A DNA stretch of 64,000 nt from JAHLMO01 sp038997305 (GCA_038997305.1 JAWAZZ010000002.1:19546-83545), one strand, 5' to 3'; counted from the first letter of the stretch, positions 24,785-34,144 are shown. The notes: generated by a model from the sequence alone, not told the origin. Made by a program: numbers and translations.

Positions 24785-26077
24785 ATGTTAGGGTTTCTAT
24801 CAAAGAAGATTGAAAATTTAGCAAAGAAAATTTATTCCTCTAAATTGGATGAAAAAACCATAAACGAAATACTAGAGGAATTTAAAATAATTTTGTTAGA
24901 AAGCGATGTTGATATGAGTATTGTTAACAAAATAATTTCAAATATAAAAACTGAAATTAAAAAATCTAAAATTCCCGCCGGATTAACATATAGAGAATTC
25001 TTGATAAAACTTTTGTATGATAGTTTAGTAGAAATACTAGGAAAAGAAAAAGCAAGTTTAATAGGCAGAAAAAAGATAATGCTTGTTGGTTTGTTTGGTA
25101 GCGGAAAAACAACAACAGCAGCAAAGCTTGCAAGATATTTTCAAAAAAGAGGATTAAAACCTTTATTAGTTGCTTTGGATTTTCATAGACCAGCGGCAAT
25201 AGATCAATTAAGACAACTTGCAGAAGAAATTAATGTAAATTTTTTTGTTGACAAAGATCCTTATGAAACGGCTAAAAAAAGTTTGGAATTTCTTAATAAA
25301 TACGATACCATAATATACGATACAGCAGGAAGAGATGCTCTAGATAAAGAGTTAGCAAAAGAATTAAAAAAATTGGCAGAAATTATTAGGCCAGATGAAA
25401 TTCTCTTAGTAATACCAGCAGAAATAGGAAAAATTGCAAAAAAACAAGCGGAAGAATTTCATAAGTTAGTTGGAATAACAGGAATAATAGTAACTAAAGT
25501 CGATAGTACAGCAAAAGCTGGAGGCGCTTTAAACGCTTGTAGCGTTACTAATGCTAAGGTAAAATTCATAACTTTTGGAGAGAAGGTAGATGCAATAGAA
25601 GAATATGATCCAAAATCTTTTGTTTCGAGGATGTTGGGTTTAGGAGATTTAAACTCTTTGCTTCAAAAAATAAAGCTAGAAATAAAGGACAAAGTAGATA
25701 TAGAGGAATTTAACTTTGAAGAATTTTTAAAGCAAATACAAACTATTCAAAACTTAGGTTCCTTAGCTAGCATTGCAAAACATTTACCATTTATAGGAAT
25801 TTCTTTACCTGAAGAGCTTTTAGAAATACAAGAACAAAAAATGCAAAAGTGGAAATATATAATTCAAAGTATGACAAAGGAAGAAAGAAAGAATCCAGAT
25901 ATTTTAAACGAAAGCAGAATAAAGAGAATTGCAAAAGGTAGTGGAACTAGTGAACAAGAAGTTAGAGAACTTATATCTACCTATAAAAAGATTCAAAAAC
26001 TAATGAAAAACTATGGAAAATTAATGCAAAATAAACAATTTGCTTCTTTATTAAAAAGATTTGGTCTAAACTTCTAA
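24785..26077 (+). CDS. srp54: Signal recognition particle protein SRP54
   Basis: The GTPase subunit of SRP targets nascent membrane and secreted proteins. The 430-residue protein has an N-terminal four-helix domain, G1 FGSGKTTTAAKLA, G3 DTAGRD, G4 TKVD and the GEKVDAIEEYDP segment. The methionine-containing M domain follows (QKMQKWKYIIQSMTKEERKNP, SRIKRIAKGSG), which binds signal peptides and 7S RNA. Its 3' end overlaps the convergent gene of its receptor FtsY by 12 bases. Confidence 0.96.
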   Translation: MLGFLSKKIENLAKKIYSSKLDEKTINEILEEFKIILLESDVDMSIVNKIISNIKTEIKKSKIPAGLTYREFLIKLLYDSLVEILGKEKASLIGRKKIMLVGLFGSGKTTTAAKLARYFQKRGLKPLLVALDFHRPAAIDQLRQLAEEINVNFFVDKDPYETAKKSLEFLNKYDTIIYDTAGRDALDKELAKELKKLAEIIRPDEILLVIPAEIGKIAKKQAEEFHKLVGITGIIVTKVDSTAKAGGALNACSVTNAKVKFITFGEKVDAIEEYDPKSFVSRMLGLGDLNSLLQKIKLEIKDKVDIEEFNFEEFLKQIQTIQNLGSLASIAKHLPFIGISLPEELLEIQEQKMQKWKYIIQSMTKEERKNPDILNESRIKRIAKGSGTSEQEVRELISTYKKIQKLMKNYGKLMQNKQFASLLKRFGLNF

Positions 26078-27004
26078 CAGATTTTTTATGAACTTTTCTT
26101 TTTCAAACTTTTCTAAATCATTTTCTTTTTGACCAACACCAATATAAGCTATAGGGACTTTAAATTCATATTCTATAGATAATATATTTCCACCTTTTTC
26201 GTTTACATCAACTTTTGTAAATATAACAAAATCTATATTGGAGATTTGTTGAAAGAATTTAAACTGGTTAACAATATCGCTACCTGTTAGGGAATCTAAA
26301 ACCAATATTTTAATATCAGGATTGTTAACTCTAACTATTTTTGCTAATTCATCCATAAGATTTTTATTTGTATGACTTCTTCCTGCAGTGTCTGCAAGTA
26401 TTATCTCATAACCATTTTTAATCGCATACTGTTTTGCTTCATATATAACTGCTGCAGGATCATATCCATAATCTTTCTTAAAAATATCTAGACTCAACTT
26501 CTTTGCCCACTCTTCTAATTGTTCTATCGCAGCCGCTCTGAAAGTATCTGCAGCTACCAACAAAACTTTATATTTTTTGGACAACCTTTTAGCAATTTTT
26601 GCTATTGTGGTAGTTTTGCCGCTGCCATTAAATCCAAAAAACAATACTAATATGGGTTTTTTCATTTTTTCAATTTCTTTTTCAAAATCTTTACTTTCGG
26701 CATAAGAAAGAATCTCTTCAATACTTTTTCTTATAGAATTCATTATTTCTTCTTTAAACTTTTTTCTTTCTATTTTTTTACCTATTAAATTCTTCTTTAT
26801 ATCCTCTATTATTTTCTTTGTTACATTATAACCACAATCAGCTTCTATTAAATTAACCTCCAATTCTTCTAAGAATTCTTTTAAATCTTCCTCTTTAACC
26901 TCCTTTTTTGTAATTCTTTCTTTAGTTTTTTCAACTTCCTCTTTAACCTTTTTTGTAACTTTTTCTACAAATTCCTTTATCTTTTTCTTAAAAAAAGAAA
27001 ACAT
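26066..27004 (-). CDS. ftsY: SRP receptor FtsY
   Basis: The 312-residue protein has a Lys/Glu-rich N-terminal region (residues 1-50) for membrane association. The NG GTPase domain follows: GFNGSGKTTTIAKIAKRL, VAADTFRAAAIEQLE, LADTAGRSHTNKNLMDEL, TKVD and PIAYIGVGQ. DTFRAAA in place of SRP54's DxxRPAA distinguishes FtsY. The convergent overlap with srp54 links the two partners of co-translational targeting. Confidence 0.96.
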   Translation of the reverse strand: MFSFFKKKIKEFVEKVTKKVKEEVEKTKERITKKEVKEEDLKEFLEELEVNLIEADCGYNVTKKIIEDIKKNLIGKKIERKKFKEEIMNSIRKSIEEILSYAESKDFEKEIEKMKKPILVLFFGFNGSGKTTTIAKIAKRLSKKYKVLLVAADTFRAAAIEQLEEWAKKLSLDIFKKDYGYDPAAVIYEAKQYAIKNGYEIILADTAGRSHTNKNLMDELAKIVRVNNPDIKILVLDSLTGSDIVNQFKFFQQISNIDFVIFTKVDVNEKGGNILSIEYEFKVPIAYIGVGQKENDLEKFEKEKFIKNLLEV

Positions 27005-27010
27005 AAAGGA

Positions 27011-27829
27011 TTAGGCAAATTCTTTAGAAAAGTTATTCCATGCAATCTCTAATATTGGCTTAATTAGGTTTTTGGCTACATTCTCGCTTCTTGTCCATAG
27101 AGCTAGTGCTTGATTTGGTGCAACATTTCTAATGTCTGTTAAACTCATTATTACATTTTCATCATCAACAACTATCACATTTCCTTCTATAGGTAACTTA
27201 TCTTTTTCTATTGTTCTTAATTCACCAAAAACTTTTAGTGATTTAAGTACATCAACCTCTTTTAAATCTGTGGCTAAAAATCTTATGTCAATATTTCTTT
27301 CTTTAGCTTTTACTAATAATCCAGCAAACCTTTCATAAATTTCTTTTAGGACTTCACTACCAGCTACTATATGAATAGAACTTTTTGCATTTTTCAATGC
27401 ATATTCTATTTCATCGAAGAAAGATTTTAACCCTCTTATTGTTCCGGTCAACTCTTCTGGTTGTATTTTCTGAATTCTTTTTTCGAATATTTCTTTTAGT
27501 TCTTTCATTATTTCGCTATTTTTAATTTCTTCGATTCTTCTTTTCATTTCGTTAATCTTTTCTTCAAATCTCTTTTTGTATCTCTCTAGAGCTTCTTCAG
27601 GATCTATTGCAATATATCTTACAGGTCTTGTTTGTTGGATTATTACAAAACCTTTATCTGCCAAACTTTCTAGGGTATCATAAGTTCTTGATCTAGGAAC
27701 TTGTGCAAGCTCTGCTAACTCGCCAGCAGTTGCACTACCTCTAGCTAGTAACGCTACATATAGTTTTCTTTCATATAGGTTTAGACCTATTGTTTTTAGT
27801 GCATCTAAAACTTTTTGGCTAGCTATCAT
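27011..27829 (-). CDS. TrmB-family transcriptional regulator
   Basis: The 272-residue protein has the TrmB N-terminal wHTH (GLNLYERKLYVALL ... SATAGELAELAQVPRSRTYDTLESL), a coiled-coil linker (residues ~85-120) and a C-terminal effector domain. The effector region resembles a phospholipase-D-like fold as in other TrmB proteins (IHIVAGSEVLKEI). TrmB regulators sense sugars or other ligands. No sugar transporter is nearby, so the target is unknown. It is 6 bases upstream of ftsY. Confidence 0.9.
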   Translation of the reverse strand: MIASQKVLDALKTIGLNLYERKLYVALLARGSATAGELAELAQVPRSRTYDTLESLADKGFVIIQQTRPVRYIAIDPEEALERYKKRFEEKINEMKRRIEEIKNSEIMKELKEIFEKRIQKIQPEELTGTIRGLKSFFDEIEYALKNAKSSIHIVAGSEVLKEIYERFAGLLVKAKERNIDIRFLATDLKEVDVLKSLKVFGELRTIEKDKLPIEGNVIVVDDENVIMSLTDIRNVAPNQALALWTRSENVAKNLIKPILEIAWNNFSKEFA

Positions 27830-27959
27830 AGAAAGATTAAAAACTTAAAAAATTTATTTTTTAAAATCAAGTGAAAAATCCTTATCTAATCTAATGGGAG
27901 TATGTGTCCAGTAAAGGATGAGTACTTTATAACTTAAAAACTTAACAAATAAATTTCTA

Positions 27960-28310
27960 CTAAAAAATCAAAGAAAAAATTATTACAAAAATTATACTGC
28001 TCTTATCAATAAGGACAACGTTTATTGAAGAACCTTTTTGTAAAGCCAGAAAGTATAAAATCCAGGGAGCAGTTCCTGCTAATCCGCTTAGAATTATAAA
28101 CAAGACTTCTTTATTAATTAGTTCTTTAACTAGGGCACCTTTATTTAAGATTAAAACTAAAGAAACGGCAAAAAATCATTATTATTATAGATCTTAAAGC
28201 TGTTGCAAGAATGGAATCTACTTTTTGCAAGCCAATTTTTGATAATATAGTCGCTAAAGCAGCAAATATAGCACTTCCTAAGGCAAGAACAAACTTTTGA
28301 TTTAATATTT
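27960..28310 (-). pseudogene. Broken EamA/DMT-family membrane transporter
   Basis: Reverse-strand translation from about 28308 gives FVLALGSAIFAALATILSKIGL and VDSILATALRSIIIM. After a shift of one base in a T6 run near 28170 it continues AVSLVLILNKGALV and LSGLAGTAPWILYFLALQKG, then IDKSSIIFVIIFSLIF. This is the pattern of half-size EamA transporters. There is no start codon (the frame begins against the tRNA-Ala 3' end). At T6 27963-27968 another single-base change would restore FLVEIYLLSF, where FLGEKLS is expected, and the end is lost. It is therefore a decayed gene, or in part homopolymer sequencing error. Confidence 0.75.
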
Positions 28311-28311
28311 T

Positions 28312-28383
28312 TGGACCGGGCGGGATTTGAACCCGCGGCCTCCTGCTTGCGAAGCAGGCGCTCTTCCGCTGAGCTACCGGCCC
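28312..28383 (-). tRNA. tRNA-Ala (anticodon CGC)
   Basis: The reverse strand folds with acceptor GGGCCGG/CCGGTCC including the G3-T70 (G-U) pair that marks tRNA-Ala, discriminator A73, anticodon stem CCTGC/GCAGG around TTCGCAA (anticodon CGC), and T-loop TTCAAAT. It spans 72 bases without intron. It abuts the EamA pseudogene. Confidence 0.96.
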
Positions 28384-28431
28384 ATGCTATAATTTATTTC
28401 TTTTTTCATTTATCAAAAGTGTTAAAATCTT

Positions 28432-28860
28432 ATGGAGAAGGTTCAAAAAAATTTGAAGTTTTTCATAACTATAGAAAAATTGAAAAAAGCTAGGGAAAAA
28501 GAAAGAGTGAGCGAGAAAGAAGTTATGAAAGTTCTTATTGATAGTTATAATCAAAGGATTAATTTTAATTCGTTGAGCATTTTAATTAACTATTTAAAAT
28601 CTAAATTTCCTGATAAAATATTACCTAAAAAAGAAATAATAAGAAGAATAGCAATAAGAGCTGGTTATAAGGTAAAATATGTTTGTAAAAAAGTGGAAAA
28701 ACCTCTCGAAAAATGTCCTATATGTGGATTACCTTTATTCGAAAAATTTTCATATAATTTGAAGGGGGAAAAAGTTGTGGATTACTACTATTGTAAATTT
28801 TGTGGCTATAAAAGTAGAGATAGGAAGGATTTGCCAATAAAATTTAAGTTTATTCTGTAG
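28432..28860 (+). CDS. Zinc-ribbon protein, unknown
   Basis: The 142-residue protein has a helical Lys/Glu-rich N-terminal half (with KKAREKERVSEKEVMKVL). Its C-terminal zinc ribbon is formed by CPIC and CKFC about 25 residues apart (residues ~94-125). It probably binds nucleic acid or protein, but no family is recognised. It is convergent with pcn, overlapping its 3' end by 11 bases. Confidence 0.6.
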   Translation: MEKVQKNLKFFITIEKLKKAREKERVSEKEVMKVLIDSYNQRINFNSLSILINYLKSKFPDKILPKKEIIRRIAIRAGYKVKYVCKKVEKPLEKCPICGLPLFEKFSYNLKGEKVVDYYYCKFCGYKSRDRKDLPIKFKFIL

Positions 28861-29602
28861 CTCTTGGTGCAACTACAAAATCTAATATTAGTCTATCTGT
28901 TTCTTTGAATGTTAACTTTACTGGATAATCTGTTGCCCATTGAATTATTACAGTATCTGCAACTTTAGAAACTTTACTCATAGCAACTAAATAATCTATA
29001 GGATATCTTGCCTTACTATTTTCTTCTGCTTGTAGATCGAATAAAATATCTTGGCCCCTTTCTATTTCTATATCTAAAGAGCTTAGTTCGCCTATTGCAT
29101 AGAATCTAATTTTATTGCCATCTGTGGATATTTCAATTTCATCGGCTATTTGTTTTGCATCATCTAAAATCTTTTTAAACCCATCAGCACTTAATTCTGC
29201 TTTGGCTTTAAATGTTAATGTATCTATGTTTGGTAATTCTTCTTCTGTTAGAGTTAATATTGGCATTGTAAATTTTCTTTTTGCTGTATTTTCGAAAAGA
29301 ATTACTAATTTTCCTGCTTCGTCATACATTGTTAGTTTATCTTTCTTTGTACCTCTTTTCAATATAGTTTTTAATTCATCTAAATTAACCCCAACACTTT
29401 CGACATCCTTATCTAATTCGAATTCCTCAAAAGCTGTTGGCAATATATTTAATCTTATTACTGATATTAGAGCTTTATCAGCAGCTGTAAATATTAGTCC
29501 TTTATTTTTTTCTAGTTTTATTACACCTTCTTCAACAAGCTTTGCTATACTATCAAAAACATCTTTTAGCATTGTTGTTTCATATGTAGATATCCTGAAC
29601 AT
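28850..29602 (-). CDS. pcn: DNA sliding clamp PCNA
   Basis: The 250-residue protein has the two-domain clamp repeat: an N-terminal domain with LFDSIAKLV-like start, the IDCR region, an interdomain connector (LTLTEEELPNIDTL), then the second domain ending VKLTFKETDRLILDFVVAPRATE. Three subunits form the ring that tethers polymerase, ligase and nucleases with PIP boxes. The second B-family polymerase of this window ends in such a box. It is followed upstream on the same strand by a 93-residue gene and tfs. Confidence 0.95.
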   Translation of the reverse strand: MFRISTYETTMLKDVFDSIAKLVEEGVIKLEKNKGLIFTAADKALISVIRLNILPTAFEEFELDKDVESVGVNLDELKTILKRGTKKDKLTMYDEAGKLVILFENTAKRKFTMPILTLTEEELPNIDTLTFKAKAELSADGFKKILDDAKQIADEIEISTDGNKIRFYAIGELSSLDIEIERGQDILFDLQAEENSKARYPIDYLVAMSKVSKVADTVIIQWATDYPVKLTFKETDRLILDFVVAPRATE

Positions 29603-29617
29603 AAAAATATACAGAAC

Positions 29618-29899
29618 TTAAATATAAAGATTTTTAAACTTTTCGTAAACTTCTAAAACTTCTCCGAATTTTTCATAATCTACCTTTTGTAAAATATCAA
29701 CTATAAAATCTTCTTTGTCTTTTGTGAAGAAAACTCTTACAAAATCGTTTTTGTTAGTTTTGAAAATAGACAGGAATTTAATATCTGAACCATCTAATTT
29801 AAAACCTTCTTCATCGGTTTCTTTAACCTTTCCATAGGTAAAATATTTTCCATCTTTCATTTCTTTTGTTATTTCTTTAATCTTTACGAATTTGTACAT
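29618..29899 (-). CDS. Small beta-rich protein between PCNA and TFS, unknown
   Basis: The 93-residue protein shows alternating hydrophobic strands (YFTYGKVKETDEEGFKLDG, FVRVFFTKDKEDFIVDIL) and a C-terminal helix, compatible with a small OB-like barrel but with no signature. It sits 15 bases upstream of pcn and 17 bases downstream of tfs, so all three are likely one transcript. A nucleic-acid role is a guess from context. Confidence 0.5.
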   Translation of the reverse strand: MYKFVKIKEITKEMKDGKYFTYGKVKETDEEGFKLDGSDIKFLSIFKTNKNDFVRVFFTKDKEDFIVDILQKVDYEKFGEVLEVYEKFKNLYI

Positions 29900-29916
29900 A
29901 AAATTAATAATACAAC

Positions 29917-30243
29917 TTATTCAAAACTTCTCCAAGAATAATTGCACTTAGTGCAAATATAAAATACTGTCGGAGGTTCATCAGCTGCTCTTGTCTGTTG
30001 CACATAATAATAAGCTTCGTTGTGCCCACATTTTGGGCATATAACATTGGTTTTAGGCAATTTTTTTTCTTGCTCTGATTTACCGACAACAGTTGCTTCC
30101 TCTTTGTTTTCTTTGAATTTACTTCCAATTTTTATGTCTTCATCAAATTTATAAACCTTATCACACTTTTTACAATAGAAAACTACTTTATTTTTTTCCT
30201 TTTTTGGTATTAATATACTTCCACATTTTGGACACGTTTTCAT
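29917..30243 (-). CDS. tfs: Transcription factor S (TFIIS/RPB9-like)
   Basis: The 108-residue protein carries two zinc ribbons. The N-terminal one has CPKC ... CKKC, and the C-terminal one has CPKCGHNEA ... CTKC. The loop QTRAADEPP in the second holds the Asp-Glu pair that reaches the RNA polymerase active site and stimulates transcript cleavage. TFS rescues backtracked polymerase. It is the upstream gene of the tfs-ORF-pcn run. Confidence 0.95.
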   Translation of the reverse strand: MKTCPKCGSILIPKKEKNKVVFYCKKCDKVYKFDEDIKIGSKFKENKEEATVVGKSEQEKKLPKTNVICPKCGHNEAYYYVQQTRAADEPPTVFYICTKCNYSWRSFE

Positions 30244-30422
30244 TTTATAATATATTGTATAAACTCCTTAAATATTTTTCTTTGAAAAGTTCTAAGAAAA
30301 ATTTCTAGGATAGGCTTATTGGAATAAATTTTATTACGAGTTTTTAGCGTTTTTCATAAATAACTTCGATTGGAAAAAGATTGAATTAACAATATTAAAG
30401 ACTTTATTAACAAAATATATTT

Positions 30423-30857
30423 ATGAAGGCAATATCACCATTAATCGCCACAATAATTCTTATAGCATTAACAATAGCTATTGCAGGTATATTAGGTTTG
30501 TGGGCTGCTAATTATGTTACCACAAAAACTCAAGAAATAAATAAGACAGGAGAGACAGTTAACTGTGCTTTAATAGATTTTGATGTAAAATCTTGTAGAA
30601 TAGATTCTTCTAATAGAAAAGTAAGATTAATACTCTTCAATAATAGACCAGTCGATATTAATGGATTTTCTATATCTTTCTTTGATTTGGGTAATAATGG
30701 GACGATAGAAAATATTACTACAACTCAAATAAACGAAATTTTAAAAAGGAGTGAATATAAAATTGTGGACATAGATTTGCCGCTCCCAAATTTTGATAAA
30801 TTAGAGATTAGAAGTTTAGAATGTCCAGATAAATTTAAGGAGGTTATTTGTGTTTAA
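30423..30857 (+). CDS. Type IV pilin-like protein
   Basis: The 144-residue protein has the archaeal pilin N-terminus: MKAISPLIATIILIALTIAI with a short basic leader then a 20-residue hydrophobic helix. This helix polymerises after cleavage by a prepilin peptidase. The rest is a beta-rich domain with four Cys and two N-X-T sequons. It is convergent with, and overlaps by 4 bases, the adjacent secretion-system genes, which supports it as a subunit of that pilus. No prepilin peptidase gene is in the window. Confidence 0.8.
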   Translation: MKAISPLIATIILIALTIAIAGILGLWAANYVTTKTQEINKTGETVNCALIDFDVKSCRIDSSNRKVRLILFNNRPVDINGFSISFFDLGNNGTIENITTTQINEILKRSEYKIVDIDLPLPNFDKLEIRSLECPDKFKEVICV

Positions 30858-31666
30858 AATATTGCTAAAAAGGAAAACACTATATATCCAATAATCATTA
30901 ATATTATAGAATATCTAAGGCCAGAAAAAACATTCCCCTCACTAATTTTACCAATTAACAATCCATTAAAGAAACTTTGAATTAACACCAAATGAAGTAA
31001 AATGTTGTTTATTTCTTTTAAATCAATTTTTATTTGTTGAGATGAATTTAGTGAAGGTAGTAAGAATCTCATAATTATTATCATTATTAACAGAAACATA
31101 AAATAAATCATAAAACCTTGAATTTTTGTAGGATCAGCGATCATTTCTCTTTCTTTTCTAACTTTTTCTACTTCAATATAATTTCTTATTATTGCTTCTA
31201 TTATAGCTGCAACATCTCCACCAGCTTTAATTCCTTCTCCAATAGTTAAAGATAATTTTCTTATTAATTTTGACTTACTTCTTTTAGCCAAATTTTCTAA
31301 TGCTTTTTCGAAAGGTATTCCCAATTTAACTTCATTATACATCTTTTTAATAAGAGGAGATAAAGATTTATAATCGTTATCTTTAAGAGTTTCAAGAATT
31401 TTTACAATACTTCTTCCGCTTCTCAAATTCTCTGCTAAATCTCTTAAAAATGATGAAAAATAATATTCTATTTCCTTGGTTCTTTTACTTTTTTGAGAAA
31501 ATATAAGGAAAACAATTACTAAGGGTAAAAAAATTCCAATGAGATTCAGTGTGAAATTCAAAATAAAAAGGTTCAATATTCTAGATAAAATAAGATTATT
31601 AAGTATTAATAGGAATACTGAAAAAACAAAGATAATAGCTATTGATAGTATTTCCTCTTTTTTCAT
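30854..31666 (-). CDS. Type II/IV secretion-type F domain protein (TadC/ArlJ-like)
   Basis: The 270-residue membrane protein has N-terminal hydrophobic segments, a cytosolic helical T2SSF domain (LAENLRSGRSIVKILETL ... GIPFEKALENLAKRSKS ... IGEGIKAGGDVAAIIEAI), and C-terminal hydrophobic segments. GEGIKAGGD is the family's glycine motif. It overlaps the preceding paralog by 4 bases. Together the two form the inner-membrane platform of a type IV filament. Confidence 0.85.
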   Translation of the reverse strand: MKKEEILSIAIIFVFSVFLLILNNLILSRILNLFILNFTLNLIGIFLPLVIVFLIFSQKSKRTKEIEYYFSSFLRDLAENLRSGRSIVKILETLKDNDYKSLSPLIKKMYNEVKLGIPFEKALENLAKRSKSKLIRKLSLTIGEGIKAGGDVAAIIEAIIRNYIEVEKVRKEREMIADPTKIQGFMIYFMFLLIMIIIMRFLLPSLNSSQQIKIDLKEINNILLHLVLIQSFFNGLLIGKISEGNVFSGLRYSIILMIIGYIVFSFLAIF

Positions 31667-32517
31667 ATCTCTACCTCAACACCTTTTATTATGAATAAGA
31701 ATAGAACATTTAAAAAGGGTAAAACTATATAACTTAGTATCTTCAACAAATCTATCAAAGAAATAAAGCCAATATTAGTTTGTATGGCTGCCATGACAAC
31801 AATCATAGAGATTATGAAAAGGGGAGAAGATATTACCAAACCAACATATATTTCGCTTATAGTGCTCAATCTCTGTAAAAATTCTTCCCTTTTTATTTTC
31901 CAATCAAACATTAGATAATCATAAGTTATCTTTAGATAATTTTTCAAATCTCCGCCAGTTTCTATTATAGAAGCTATATTATTCAAAATTTTTTGAAAGA
32001 GTGGGGAGCAATTTGTTTTAGCAATATTTTTTAATGCACTTAAAAAATCTTCGCCATAATTTTCTACTCTTTTTACTAACTCTTTCATTTCTTTAGAAAT
32101 TGCTTCATATTCATCGAACTTAGAGATTATTTTAAACATCAAATAGGGTTGAATATTACTTTCTGCTAGAGAAGTTAAATGTAGAACAAAATTTAGGAGA
32201 TTGTTTTCAATACTTCTTCTATATTCTAATTCTTTTTGAAGTGGTAAAGTATATAATATTAGAAATGTTGTTGCTGGAAAAATTATAGGGAACAAATATT
32301 TCAGTTGTGAAATATTTTTAGGAAGATTTATAGGCAATAAAAGCAGTGTTAACCCCAAAAGGAAAGATATGAAAGTTAGAAAAAACATTCTAGCAATATA
32401 TAATGTGTATAGTTCTTTGCTTCTAATAGATATTAAAGATTTTTTAATTCTTAGAAAGAAAACATTATTTTTAACTCTATCTACTAACCAATAAAACAAT
32501 CTATATTCAAAGCTCAT
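31663..32517 (-). CDS. Type II/IV secretion-type F domain protein (TadB-like)
   Basis: The 284-residue paralog of the next gene has hydrophobic helices near residues 42-65 and 75-95, a T2SSF domain (LTSLAESNIQPYLMFKIIS ... IASIIETGGDLKNYL), and hydrophobic C-terminal helices. Two short F-domain proteins in tandem correspond to the TadB/TadC arrangement, or to a split ArlJ. It follows the ATPase gene by 10 bases. Confidence 0.85.
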   Translation of the reverse strand: MSFEYRLFYWLVDRVKNNVFFLRIKKSLISIRSKELYTLYIARMFFLTFISFLLGLTLLLLPINLPKNISQLKYLFPIIFPATTFLILYTLPLQKELEYRRSIENNLLNFVLHLTSLAESNIQPYLMFKIISKFDEYEAISKEMKELVKRVENYGEDFLSALKNIAKTNCSPLFQKILNNIASIIETGGDLKNYLKITYDYLMFDWKIKREEFLQRLSTISEIYVGLVISSPLFIISMIVVMAAIQTNIGFISLIDLLKILSYIVLPFLNVLFLFIIKGVEVEI

Positions 32518-32527
32518 AAATATATTT

Positions 32528-34132
32528 CTAACCTTCTATAACAAAAATATAGCCAAGTTTTTTTGCAGCTACGTTTTCTTCTAATTTTAATACCAACTCT
32601 CTTGCTTTTTCAAACTCAATTAAACCTTCTATAGTTCTCATCAAAGTTTCTTTATCTTTGTAATACATTTTTATTATTTCTATAACTTCTTCATAACTCT
32701 TCTTCCCATTCTTTAACATCCATTCTAAAACTTTTTTTCGATCTTCAATTTCCTTTTTTGCATATTCTAAACTTAATCCATATGCTTCACAAATCTTTGG
32801 AATTAGAATGCTATCGTTAACTTTTTCATGAATATCTTCGAAAGCATTCCATCTATATGTAACATTTTGCATTACTTCTCCCTTTTCATCTATTCCGGCA
32901 ATTTCTATTATCTCAGATATTCTTCTTGCAAACTCTCCCCTTTCTTTAGCCCTTCTCATTACAATAACCAAATCTAATGATTCTATTAAACTTATTGGTA
33001 GTTCTATTGGTGGCGAAATTAATCTTTTTACTAGTGATTTTAAATCTTCTGCGTGAAATGTAGATGCACCCGCATGACCCGATGCCATTCCCTGAAACAT
33101 AACGTAAACTTCTTTTCCTCTTGTTTCTCCTACTATAACATAGTCGGGGTTCATTCTGAAACTTTCTCTTAACAAATCAAACAAATTTACTTCACCATAT
33201 TTCGATCCGGTAGGTAAGGGAATTCCAAAACCAACTCTAGTTACTAAAGGTACCCAATTTTCTTGATAAAATCTCAATTCTCGTGTATCTTCTATACTCA
33301 CTATTTTTGCTTCCGGTCTGATAAAAACTCCTAAACTATTTAATAGACTTGTTTTTCCAGATCCTACTCCACCGATTATCAAAAAAGAAATTTTGTGCTC
33401 TATTAGAAACCATAAATATGCAAAGATTTCTGGATTTGCTGTTCTTAATTCTATTAGTTCTATTGGAGAGAAAGGTTTTTCTGTAAACTTTCTTATAGTA
33501 AAAGACGGACCTCTTTGGGAAACCTCTTCGCTAAATGTCGCACTAACTCTAGAACCATCTGGCAAACTTCCTTCTAATAGAGGCTCTGCATAAGATACAT
33601 GCTTTCCACATCTTAATGCAAGCTTTATTATAAAATCTTTTAACTTTTCTACATCGTTGAAGACTATGTTTGTTTTTACGTTTCCAAAATATCTATGGGT
33701 AACAAAGATAGGTATATTAACTCCATTACAGTTAATATCTTCAACATAAGGATCATTAATTAGAGGTTCAATTTCATTCAAACCAATAAAATCTCTGTGT
33801 ATATAATAACTTATTTTTAAAAAAGATTCGCTATCCATTTTGATCTTTAATATTTTTAAAATTTTTTGTAAGATATCTTTGAGAATTTCTAGTTGCTTCT
33901 CTCTATCTTTAATACTTGATAAATCTACATCCAAGTATTCTAGTATAAGTTCTTTTATTTTTTCTAATAACTTTTTTTCCGAATCGTTTAATTTTGGCTC
34001 TATAACTTCGTAAAATATTATTTTTTCCTCTTTATTGTAAAAGATATGCGCATAGGCAAAGGGTTTTATTAACTCGTAAGTTATGTTTAAATCTTCTATT
34101 TTTTCAGGAATCCTAATTTCGGAAATTTTCAT
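32528..34132 (-). CDS. Secretion ATPase (TadA/ArlI/GspE-like)
   Basis: The 534-residue hexameric motor ATPase has Walker A GGVGSGKTS, the Asp box (ETRGKEVYVMFQGMASGHAG), the His box STFHAED, and RLISPPIELPISLIESLDLV. The last is typical of archaeal ArlI/TadA proteins. The N-terminal domain is about 200 residues. It powers pilus or archaellum assembly through the two downstream platform proteins. No other archaellum genes (arlCDEFGHX) are adjacent, favouring an adhesive pilus. Confidence 0.92.
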   Translation of the reverse strand: MKISEIRIPEKIEDLNITYELIKPFAYAHIFYNKEEKIIFYEVIEPKLNDSEKKLLEKIKELILEYLDVDLSSIKDREKQLEILKDILQKILKILKIKMDSESFLKISYYIHRDFIGLNEIEPLINDPYVEDINCNGVNIPIFVTHRYFGNVKTNIVFNDVEKLKDFIIKLALRCGKHVSYAEPLLEGSLPDGSRVSATFSEEVSQRGPSFTIRKFTEKPFSPIELIELRTANPEIFAYLWFLIEHKISFLIIGGVGSGKTSLLNSLGVFIRPEAKIVSIEDTRELRFYQENWVPLVTRVGFGIPLPTGSKYGEVNLFDLLRESFRMNPDYVIVGETRGKEVYVMFQGMASGHAGASTFHAEDLKSLVKRLISPPIELPISLIESLDLVIVMRRAKERGEFARRISEIIEIAGIDEKGEVMQNVTYRWNAFEDIHEKVNDSILIPKICEAYGLSLEYAKKEIEDRKKVLEWMLKNGKKSYEEVIEIIKMYYKDKETLMRTIEGLIEFEKARELVLKLEENVAAKKLGYIFVIEG

Positions 34133-34144
34133 AAAATATTAATT

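Noticed and set aside
28311..28493. 60-codon plus-strand frame starting MDRAGFEPAAS
   Set aside because: It is the antisense translation of tRNA-Ala, a well-known spurious ORF type.
29115..29621. 168-codon plus-strand frame antisense to PCNA
   Set aside because: Complement of a well-conserved pcn gene in a genome whose codon bias leaves long antisense frames; Ser/Phe-rich composition is typical of such shadows.
29904..30128. 74-codon frame overlapping tfs on the same strand
   Set aside because: Alternate frame of a clear TFS gene.
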